DNA from: Gammaproteobacteria bacterium
GTDB taxonomy: Bacteria; Pseudomonadota; Gammaproteobacteria; SZUA-229
Reading direction: 5' to 3'
NCBI GenBank assembly: GCA_016744065.1
Contig: JADGFA010000012.1
Location: 1-64,000 of the forward strand
DNA length: 64,000 nt
Position 1 is the stretch's first letter. Each line of letters opens with the position of its first letter. The translations under genes were made by a program, and so were the position numbers. Shown in pieces: positions 56,895 through 64,000 of this stretch. The notes beneath the pieces are model-generated. The model saw only the letters and a list, made by a program, of their open reading frames with translations. It was not told the origin of the DNA and did no database searches.

Positions 56895-57692
56895 ATGCAC
56901 CCCATGTTAAATATCGCCACTGGCGCGGCCCGAGATGCGGGTAATATCATCCTACGTCACATTGACAAACTGGATCGCCTGAAAATTGAGGTTAAAGCGC
57001 AGAATGACTTTGTCACTCAGGTTGATCGTAAGGCAGAAGAAGTGATCATTGAAGCTTTACAGAAAGCTTACCCTCAACACGGTATTTTAGCTGAAGAAAG
57101 CGGCGCATATAACGAAGACAGTGAGTATAAATGGATTATCGACCCACTGGATGGTACCACTAATTTCCTGCATGGTTTTCCTCAGTATGCAGTATCCATT
57201 GGCCTGCAACTCAAGGGCCGCATGGAGGTCGCCGTTATATTTGACCCCATTAAAAATGAATTATTCACCGCAGCACGAGGTGATGGCGCACAACTTAACG
57301 GTAAACGTATTCGTGTTACTGAACATAAGGGCATCAAGGGCTCTCTGTTAGGCACCGGCTTCCCATTTAAACATCCACAGCACCTGGATACGTATATGGA
57401 TACTTTTAAGGCGGTTCATCCACAGGCAGCAGGTATTCGTCGTGCTGGCTCTGCAGCACTGGATTTAGCTTATGTAGCAGCAGGTCGTCTGGATGGTTTC
57501 TGGGAAATTGGTTTAAATGCCTGGGATATGGCGGCAGGCGTACTGCTGGTACGTGAAGCCGGTGGTATTGTGACCGATTTTAGTGGTGAAGGTGATTACC
57601 TGAATACAGGTAATGTCATTGCAGGCGCTAACAGGGTTTATCCTGCACTGTATGAAACAATAAAGCCGCATCTAACCAGCGATCTGAAATAG
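56895..57692 (+). CDS. suhB: inositol-1-monophosphatase family protein SuhB
   Basis: 265 aa. MHPMLNIA is the SuhB N-terminus. Metal-binding GILAEESG and DPLDGTTNFLHG and the final WDMAAGVLLVREAGG (Asp) are all present. It hydrolyses inositol monophosphate and, in E. coli, also joins the rRNA antitermination complex with NusA. Confidence 0.95.
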   Translation: MHPMLNIATGAARDAGNIILRHIDKLDRLKIEVKAQNDFVTQVDRKAEEVIIEALQKAYPQHGILAEESGAYNEDSEYKWIIDPLDGTTNFLHGFPQYAVSIGLQLKGRMEVAVIFDPIKNELFTAARGDGAQLNGKRIRVTEHKGIKGSLLGTGFPFKHPQHLDTYMDTFKAVHPQAAGIRRAGSAALDLAYVAAGRLDGFWEIGLNAWDMAAGVLLVREAGGIVTDFSGEGDYLNTGNVIAGANRVYPALYETIKPHLTSDLK

Positions 57693-57714
57693 CTTTAGCT
57701 TACAAAACGATAGC

Positions 57715-57809
57715 CTGTCATCCTGGAGAATCACGAAGGATCTTGAGTTTATGACATTGTCAAAGCTCACGAAGTAATGCTTTGCACCACACTTCGCCCG
57801 GAATGACAG
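57715..57809. repeat. diverged copy of the dispersed palindromic repeat
   Basis: Opens CTGTCATCCTGGAGAA and closes GCCCGGAATGACAG; the outer arms are complementary but the interior has drifted from the 23.6-kb array. It lies between suhB and the convergent ibaG. Confidence 0.7.
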
Positions 57810-57817
57810 CCTTTAAC

Positions 57818-58066
57818 TTATGGTTTTTGGGCTTCTTCTTGCCACTCGGCTTTGGTGTAAGTCTTAATACCCAGAGCATGTAACTCACCCGTCTGAATTA
57901 AGTGATTCACAGTGGCATATACCATTTTTTGCTCAACTAGCATCGTTTTACCTTCAAATGCATCACTGATAACAACTGCTTCTAAATTACAGCCTTCACC
58001 TGAAATAATCGCCTGAGCGCCTTCCACACCGTCTTCAATCAATTTTTTTACATCTTCTGCAGACAT
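57818..58066 (-). CDS. ibaG: BolA-family protein IbaG
   Basis: 82 aa with the BolA fold: VKKLIEDGVEGAQAIISGEG, CNLEAVVISDAFEGKTMLV, VYATVNHLIQTGELHALGIKT. Cys near residue 26 and His of TVNHL are candidate Fe-S/Grx-partner ligands. IbaG (YrbA) pairs with monothiol glutaredoxin. Here it stands alone, not in the mla/murA cluster where it lies in E. coli. Confidence 0.92.
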   Translation of the reverse strand: MSAEDVKKLIEDGVEGAQAIISGEGCNLEAVVISDAFEGKTMLVEQKMVYATVNHLIQTGELHALGIKTYTKAEWQEEAQKP

Positions 58067-58178
58067 TTTAAACTCGTAATATTTACTGGATGGTGGATAT
58101 TACACCCCCCACCCGAATTTTCAACCGGCCTCAAAGTATGGAATAATCCCGCCTTCTACAACTAACTACTTTATTTAT

Positions 58179-59240
58179 ATGACCCCTGTTTGCAGCCTGT
58201 TATATTGTCGCCCCGGATTTGAAAAAGAAACTGCCAGTGAAATCATGCAACTCACTCAGGCACATAATATTATAGGGTATATCAAAGCAAAGCCCGATAG
58301 TGGCTATGTCGGCTTTTACCCAACACCCCCTGTAGATTTAGCTGAATTTAATCGTCTCATTAAATATGAAAAAATGATATTTGCCAGACAGTTTCTTTTT
58401 GTCAGTGAAATAATTAATAACCTTCCCGTCAAAGATAGAGTCACACCTTTACTCGCAGCTATTCAAAAAATGGAGCTTACTTTTAATAATATTTTTTTTG
58501 AAACACCCGACACCAACGAGGGGAAAAAACTCAGCAGTTTCTGTAAAAAATTCTCCACCCCTTTCACAATTGCATTAGAACGCAAAAACTTAATAAACAA
58601 AAAAAGCGAATGGCGGCTACACCTTTTCTTTTTAAGCTCCAGCGCAGTTTATATTAGCATTAGCCAGATAGAAAACAGTTCACCCGAAATTATGGGCATT
58701 AAGCGTTTACACTTTCCAAAAACAGCACCCAGCCGCTCCACTTTAAAACTAGAAGAAGCATTTAAAACAATGCTTAATGAAAAAGAACAGAATGATTATT
58801 TAAAAAATGGAATGACGGCTGTCGACCTGGGGGCCTGCCCAGGTGGATGGACCTGGCAACTGGTTAACAGAAGTATGCTCGTAAGTGCCATTGATAATGG
58901 GGCCATGGATAAAGCATTAATGGAAAGTGGTCAGGTAAAAGAAATTAAAGCTGATGGTTTTAAATACTTACCTGAAAAACCCGTCGACTGGCTAGTATGT
59001 GACATGGTAGAACGTCCTATGCACATAACACGTCTAATAAGTAAATGGCTTACCGGCGGACACTGCAAATACGCTGCTTTTAACTTAAAACTCCCCATGA
59101 AAAAACGCTATGATATGGTGATGGACTGTAAAGAATACATTTCGCAGGAATTAAACTCGTTTAATATTTCTTATAAAATATACATCAAACATTTATACCA
59201 TGACAGAGAAGAGGTCACCTGTATTATTTTACTTAAATAA
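58179..59240 (+). CDS. rlmM: 23S rRNA (cytidine-2498-2'-O)-methyltransferase
   Basis: 353 aa. N-terminal THUMP-like region (YCRPGFEKETASEIMQL), then a Rossmann methyltransferase with DLGACPGGWTWQLV (SAM), WLVCDMVERP and FNLKLPMKKRY, the RlmM catalytic set. It 2'-O-methylates C2498 of 23S rRNA. Confidence 0.95.
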   Translation: MTPVCSLLYCRPGFEKETASEIMQLTQAHNIIGYIKAKPDSGYVGFYPTPPVDLAEFNRLIKYEKMIFARQFLFVSEIINNLPVKDRVTPLLAAIQKMELTFNNIFFETPDTNEGKKLSSFCKKFSTPFTIALERKNLINKKSEWRLHLFFLSSSAVYISISQIENSSPEIMGIKRLHFPKTAPSRSTLKLEEAFKTMLNEKEQNDYLKNGMTAVDLGACPGGWTWQLVNRSMLVSAIDNGAMDKALMESGQVKEIKADGFKYLPEKPVDWLVCDMVERPMHITRLISKWLTGGHCKYAAFNLKLPMKKRYDMVMDCKEYISQELNSFNISYKIYIKHLYHDREEVTCIILLK

Positions 59241-59335
59241 ATAGAACAAACAAAAAACTCGACTAAATAATTACTTTCTATTAGTCACACAAGAAACAAT
59301 AACTAATAAAATAACATGAAAACCGCATAAAGATA

Positions 59336-60199
59336 CTATGACTGCCTCATTTCATCTAATTCGGCCTGAATCATTTCGGGTGTTTCCAGGCTTATTTCTC
59401 CAATTAATTTAGCCCGATATTCATTTAATAAAATTTCTGAAACTTTATGCAAATTCACCTTTCCACCCGCTTGCAGGCAACCACGCTTTTTTGCGATGGT
59501 TTCTAAAACACCCATTTCATCAACAGGCAGGTCATTAAGCTTATAACGCTTAAGTAATAGTTCTTTATAAGCTAAAGTAAAATACCCCACTGCAAACAAT
59601 GCAACATCTTCATATTCCATTGCAGTGCTTTTTATTGCACCCGTTACAGCCAGTCTGTAACCACTGTTTATATTATGAATTTTGGGCCATAAAAAACCCG
59701 GTGTATCCATGAGCTCTATACCATTATCCAGAATGATCTTTTGTTGCCTTTTGGTAATTGCAGGCTCATCACCCACATTTGCGATAAACCTTCCTGCAAG
59801 CGTATTTATCACTGTGGATTTGCCCACATTAGGGATACCCATTATCAATACACGTATCGGCCTTACGGATACATTTCTTTCTGGAAAAAATTGACGACAC
59901 AGTTTTAATGTCTGTTTAATTTTTGCAGGCTGCTCCTGGGTTACAGCAAGGGCCTTAATATTTCGGGATGCCTGAAAATGATCTACCCATAGCTCGGTTA
60001 CCTTCGCATCGGCTAAATCTGACTTATTAAGTAATTTAATACAGGGTTTATCGCCTCGTAACTCCGCAATCAATGGATTTTCTGAGCTGTAGGGAATACG
60101 CGCATCCAGTACTTCAATAATAAGGTCTATTTTGGGCATTACCTTCTTAATCTCTTTACGCGCCTTATGCATATGCCCGGGGAACCACTGAATTGCCAT
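59336..60199 (-). CDS. YlqF/RbgA-type circularly permuted GTPase
   Basis: 287 aa with motif order G4-G5-G1-G2-G3: LLNKSDLAD first, then MGIPNVGKSTVINTLAG and MDTPGFLWPK, the YlqF pattern. N-terminal WFPGHMHKARKEI is also typical. Members help late large-subunit ribosome assembly. It would be rbgA in Bacillus; its exact gamma-proteobacterial role is less clear. Confidence 0.92.
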   Translation of the reverse strand: MAIQWFPGHMHKARKEIKKVMPKIDLIIEVLDARIPYSSENPLIAELRGDKPCIKLLNKSDLADAKVTELWVDHFQASRNIKALAVTQEQPAKIKQTLKLCRQFFPERNVSVRPIRVLIMGIPNVGKSTVINTLAGRFIANVGDEPAITKRQQKIILDNGIELMDTPGFLWPKIHNINSGYRLAVTGAIKSTAMEYEDVALFAVGYFTLAYKELLLKRYKLNDLPVDEMGVLETIAKKRGCLQAGGKVNLHKVSEILLNEYRAKLIGEISLETPEMIQAELDEMRQS

Positions 60200-60301
60200 A
60201 AATTTTCCATCTATAAATAAATTAGCTGTATTTTAACCCAAAATAACGCCAAACTAAGCTAAAATTCATCTAATTATATTAACCCCTGCCACTGGAAACC
60301 T

Positions 60302-61705
60302 ATGTCAAACCAGTATGACCTACTAATTATTGGTGCCGGTGTTTCCGGTAGTGCCTTACTTTACCTCGCCACTAAATATACCGATATAGAACATATTGGG
60401 GTTATTGAGAAATACGCAGCCCCTGCACGTGTAAACTCTTTATCAAGTAATAACAGCCAAACCTTGCACTGTGGTGATATTGAAACCAACTACACACTGG
60501 ATAAGGCTTTAAAAGTACAACGTGCGGCCAGCATGTTACGCAATTATGCGATAGCACAACCTGATGCCCACCATATAATTTTTAAATACTCAAAAATGGT
60601 TCTTGGCGTCGGCAACAAAGAGTGTGAACTTCTAAAAGAGCGCTTTAAAATATTTAGCCCTTACTACCCCCACTTAAAACTCCTGGATAAAAAAGCTATT
60701 GCACGAATAGAGCCTAATGTGGCGATGAACAATGACAAGTTTCGTAAAGATGAAATTATTGCACTTGGATCAACCGATGAGTATACCGCGGTAAATTTTG
60801 AAGCCCTGTCCCGCTCTTTTGTAAGGCAGGCAGAAATTATAGCTAATGAACAGCCGAAAAAAAATATAGGCCTGCATTACAATGAGTATGTAGATCATAT
60901 CAAAACTGATAAAAATGGATTTATTGTCGAAACAAACGGCGTTTGTTATCGGGCTCGATCCCTGGTTGTTTGCGCTGGTGGGCACAGCCTCAAACTGGCT
61001 CATGATATGGGTTACGGACATCACTACTCCGTATTACCTATTGCGGGCAGCTATTACTTCACCCCCCATGTATTAAATGGAAAAGTATATACCGTACAAA
61101 ATGATGCCCTGCCCTTTGCTGCTATTCATGGCGACCCGGACGTGCTGGTACCCGGTGCCACTCGGTTTGGCCCAACTGCATTAGTACTCCCCATACTTGA
61201 GCGATATAACTTAAAAACACTACCAGATTTTCTACAGGTATTTCGTTTTGATGGCCGTGTAGCTAAAGTGCTCTGGGATTTATTAAAAGTCGCAGATATA
61301 CGAAACTACATGTTTAAAAATATGTTATTTGAAATTCCCATTATACGAAAAGTACTTTTTCTAAAAGATGCTAAAAAAATTATTCCGTCACTAAAATTAG
61401 GTGATTTAAAATTCGCCAGTAAAGTCGGTGGTATTCGCCCTCAATTAATCGATAAAGATCGTTGTGAATTATTAATGGGTGAAGCAAAAATTGATTCTGG
61501 CATTGGTGGAATTTTTAACATGACACCTTCACCTGGCGGGACATCATGCATTGAAAATGCTGAAATCGATATGCGCACAATTGTTAAACACCTGGGCGCA
61601 ACAATTAATGAAGAAGCATTACAAAAAGATTTATTAGGTGATGATGTTCAACACAGTACAGAAGATTTTGCAGGTGTTGTCATTAGCGGAGAAGATGCCA
61701 CTTAA
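60302..61705 (+). CDS. mqo: malate:quinone oxidoreductase (FAD)
   Basis: 467 aa. FAD dinucleotide motif LLIIGAGVSGSALLYLATKY at the N-terminus, NSLSSNNSQTLHCGDIETNY and the C-terminal FNMTPSPGGTSCIENAEID match the Helicobacter-type Mqo branch. A peripheral membrane enzyme that oxidises malate and passes electrons to quinone. GGAAA precedes the ATG. A related FAD-dependent dehydrogenase is the main alternative. Confidence 0.88.
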   Translation: MSNQYDLLIIGAGVSGSALLYLATKYTDIEHIGVIEKYAAPARVNSLSSNNSQTLHCGDIETNYTLDKALKVQRAASMLRNYAIAQPDAHHIIFKYSKMVLGVGNKECELLKERFKIFSPYYPHLKLLDKKAIARIEPNVAMNNDKFRKDEIIALGSTDEYTAVNFEALSRSFVRQAEIIANEQPKKNIGLHYNEYVDHIKTDKNGFIVETNGVCYRARSLVVCAGGHSLKLAHDMGYGHHYSVLPIAGSYYFTPHVLNGKVYTVQNDALPFAAIHGDPDVLVPGATRFGPTALVLPILERYNLKTLPDFLQVFRFDGRVAKVLWDLLKVADIRNYMFKNMLFEIPIIRKVLFLKDAKKIIPSLKLGDLKFASKVGGIRPQLIDKDRCELLMGEAKIDSGIGGIFNMTPSPGGTSCIENAEIDMRTIVKHLGATINEEALQKDLLGDDVQHSTEDFAGVVISGEDAT

Positions 61706-61752
61706 GTTTACTAAAACTGCTTTATCAGAGTGTATAAATATAAGAGTAAACC

Positions 61753-64000
61753 TTAATCTTTACTATCAGAAACAAACAGCTCAAAACATTTAATAATATC
61801 TGCATCTGCTGATATAAGTTCAGGCATTAATGCAAGAGCATTATCGTAATGCGACTCTTTAGCTTCATCTTCAATAAGGGTCGCCAGCTCTTCTAACACC
61901 AGTGCACCAATTGTACCCGCTATCCCCTTAATTGAATGAGTTATTTCTCTAATCGTTTTACAGTCGGCATTATGAACAGCCTCCTCTAAATTTAACATCC
62001 GCTTAGGTGATTCAGCTAAAAAAACCTCAACTAACTTAAAAAGTAAATCCTGCTTTCCCATAATCCGCTTTAAAGCAGCATCTTTATCCCACATAACTAA
62101 ATCAGTGTTTGGTGTAATAAGTTTAGTTTCTTTCGCAGCAGGTTTAGTTGTTATATCTGAGTTATTTTTCGGATCAAACCACTTATTAATTTTACTCATG
62201 AGTAAATCGCTATCAATAGGCTTGGACATATAATCATCCATTCCCGCATTCAAGCATTTTTCACGATCACCCACCATCGCATTAGCCGTCATGGCAATAA
62301 TAGGGGAGTTTGTATAACGCTCACCAGCAGCACCACTTCTTATATTACTTGTGGTTTCATAGCCATCCATAACCGGCATTTGACAATCCATCAAAATTAA
62401 AGCATATGGATTAACTGATGCTGATTGCTTTAATACCTCAAGCGCTTCCAGACCATTATTAACAATATCAAGATTAAAACCGAGTTCTTTAATAATGCCT
62501 GTAGCCACTATCTGATTAGTTAAATTATCTTCAACCAGCAATATGGTATATTCTTCATCTAGTAAATCCTGATTATTAGTATCGTTTTGATTCGAAATAT
62601 TGTTTTTATTAACTCGATCAAGTGCTTTTAAATAATGCCCTGTAACTAAAGGCTGAGCCTGCTCAAGAGCATCACCACCAGCTGCAACAATCGTTAATGC
62701 TTCAAATATATCTGAGGCGATAAATGGTTTCGGAAAATACGTATCAAAACCCAGATTTGCAAAATACGTGGCATCACCTTTAGCGCCCATGGATGTCATC
62801 ATTATTAATTTCATAGACTTAAAACGATTATCTGACTTTAATATTTCACCTAGATCAGCTCCACTCATATTTGGCATTTGCATATCAAGAAAGGCTATAT
62901 CAAAAAAATCTACGCTGGAATCAGAACAGCGATCAGCACAAAGAGATAATGCCGATTGAGCACAATCAGCTTCAAAAACAGTTGCCCCCCAGTACTCAAG
63001 CTGATAACGTAAAACTTCACGATTAATTTTATTATCATCTACAATTAATAGATTAAGCTTTGTTATATCTAACTCAGGTAAAACACTAGTTGAATGAGTG
63101 CTTTTCTTTAAATCAAGTAATACACTAAAAACACTGCCCTTTCCTTCTTCACTCTTTACAGTAATATCTCCATTCATAAGTGCACATATTTTTTTCACTA
63201 TCGCTAAACCTAAACCCGTCCCCCCATACTTCCTGGTTGTTGATGCATCAACCTGACTAAAGGATTCAAATAACATTTTCTGCTTATCTTCAGGTATACC
63301 TATGCCCGTATCGGATATCGTATAATTTAATCTCCATAATTTATCATCAATAGAATCCAGTGTAACTTTAATAACAATTTCACCCTCAGAGGTAAACTTA
63401 ATTGAATTGCCCACTATATTCGTTAATATTTGACGTAAACGACCAGGGTCTCCCACAACCATCACATCGTTTATAGCCGTCATATCAAGAACAAGTTCAA
63501 GGTTTTTTTCCTGAGCCTGTAAACCCATTGATTTAGCAAACTCACCCAGCATACTACGTAAATTAAAATCAAGCTCTTCTAGCTCTAGCTTACCTGCCTC
63601 AACTTTAGAAAAATCTAAAATATCATTAATTAAAGTTAATAGTGACATTGCACTATTTTTAGCGACTGTTGCCCGATACTTCTGGTCATCATCTAATTTA
63701 GAACTTAGTAATAATGTCAGCATACCAAGCACACCATTCATGGGCGTACGAATTTCATGGCTCATACTTGCAAGAAATTCACTTTTTGCTAATGCGGCAT
63801 CTTCAGCATGATTTTTAGCTTCTGTTAAGGCAACCTCGTGCTTTTGTCGCATAATTAACATATTTGAGAATGCATCTGTCAGTTGACCAATCTCATCTTT
63901 ACTGGATTTTGGAAATTTAACATTAAAGTCACCCGCAGCCAAACAACTCGCTGCTCTGGTAAGTTGTTTAATCGGTTTTTTTATTTTATAATTTTGCCAT
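61753..64000 (-). CDS. hybrid sensor histidine kinase with two receivers and HPt (partial at window edge)
   Basis: The frame is open to the window edge; the N-terminal sensor and membrane part lie outside. Visible in order: HAMP (WQNYKIKKPIKQLTRAAS through LTDAF), HisKA with phospho-His in FLASMSHEIRTPMNGV, HATPase (DTGIGIPEDKQ, GLGLAIVKK), receiver 1 (LIVDDNKINRE, IAFLDMQMPN), receiver 2 (LLVEDNLTNQ, LILMDCQMPVMDG) and a C-terminal HPt with phospho-His in ITHSIKGIAG. A BarA-like four-step phosphorelay; no cognate response regulator is adjacent. The input signal is unknown. Confidence 0.95.
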   Translation of the reverse strand, partial: WQNYKIKKPIKQLTRAASCLAAGDFNVKFPKSSKDEIGQLTDAFSNMLIMRQKHEVALTEAKNHAEDAALAKSEFLASMSHEIRTPMNGVLGMLTLLLSSKLDDDQKYRATVAKNSAMSLLTLINDILDFSKVEAGKLELEELDFNLRSMLGEFAKSMGLQAQEKNLELVLDMTAINDVMVVGDPGRLRQILTNIVGNSIKFTSEGEIVIKVTLDSIDDKLWRLNYTISDTGIGIPEDKQKMLFESFSQVDASTTRKYGGTGLGLAIVKKICALMNGDITVKSEEGKGSVFSVLLDLKKSTHSTSVLPELDITKLNLLIVDDNKINREVLRYQLEYWGATVFEADCAQSALSLCADRCSDSSVDFFDIAFLDMQMPNMSGADLGEILKSDNRFKSMKLIMMTSMGAKGDATYFANLGFDTYFPKPFIASDIFEALTIVAAGGDALEQAQPLVTGHYLKALDRVNKNNISNQNDTNNQDLLDEEYTILLVEDNLTNQIVATGIIKELGFNLDIVNNGLEALEVLKQSASVNPYALILMDCQMPVMDGYETTSNIRSGAAGERYTNSPIIAMTANAMVGDREKCLNAGMDDYMSKPIDSDLLMSKINKWFDPKNNSDITTKPAAKETKLITPNTDLVMWDKDAALKRIMGKQDLLFKLVEVFLAESPKRMLNLEEAVHNADCKTIREITHSIKGIAGTIGALVLEELATLIEDEAKESHYDNALALMPELISADADIIKCFELFVSDSKD

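Overview
This is an AT-rich (about 60% A+T by eye) chromosomal segment of a gammaproteobacterium. The gene set supports that class: folD beside a His-Arg-Pro tRNA cluster, mnmC, rsmJ, rlmM, trmJ, suhB, ibaG, the aas-lplT pair, yciK, yajQ and E. coli-type ycaO and tatD. The three squalene-synthesis genes (hpnC, hpnD, hpnE), an NnrS protein, a Helicobacter-type malate:quinone oxidoreductase and DUF1538 antiporter-like proteins fit an aquatic methanotroph- or sulfur-oxidiser-like lineage. The sequence alone does not fix the order. No rRNA operon, CRISPR array, insertion sequence or prophage was seen.

Region by region. 1-3.1 kb: accessory-looking stretch of small unknown genes (two tandem secreted paralogues, a ribbon-helix-helix protein with a small membrane protein, a start-less fragment). 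3.1-3.9 kb: tRNA-His, tRNA-Arg and tRNA-Pro with a Rho-independent terminator, fed by a tandem array of about 91-bp degenerate tRNA-Pro copies. 4-8 kb: folD, a Kef-type antiporter and a membrane protein. 8.2-10.5 kb: a four-gene operon of a CBS protein, a P-II-like protein and two DUF1538 membrane proteins. 10.6-19.2 kb: ppsA and small metabolic, redox and stress genes. 19.2-22.8 kb: pentapeptide protein, mnmC, hpnC. 22.9-24.4 kb: Skp-like lipoprotein, then seven 113-114-bp palindromic repeats. 24.4-27.3 kb: VIT-vWA protein with a GlyGly-CTERM-like tail, divergent from an HTH regulator. 27.7-36.3 kb: aas, lplT, hpnD, hpnE, yciK, an FHA protein and a DUF3524 glycosyltransferase. 36.4-43.6 kb: Atm1-type ABC transporter and an RND efflux operon ending in a phosphopantetheinyl transferase. 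43.7-47 kb: CHASE2 Ser/Thr kinase with PP2C phosphatase. 47.2-48.5 kb: a diiron oxygen-sensor-like protein coupled to a degenerate chemoreceptor tip. 48.7-64 kb: tatD, ycaO, RNA methyltransferases, suhB, ibaG, a YlqF-type GTPase, mqo and a hybrid histidine kinase that runs off the right edge.

Working together: hpnC/D/E should convert farnesyl diphosphate to squalene, but no squalene-hopene cyclase lies in the window. Aas and LplT should recycle lysophospholipids. The kinase and phosphatase form a candidate phospho-signalling set, and a membrane-anchored FHA protein elsewhere could read phosphothreonine. The strongest candidates for something undescribed are the tRNA-Pro pseudo-gene array, the diiron-sensor/chemoreceptor-tip pair, the RND-PPTase operon and the left-edge secreted paralogues.
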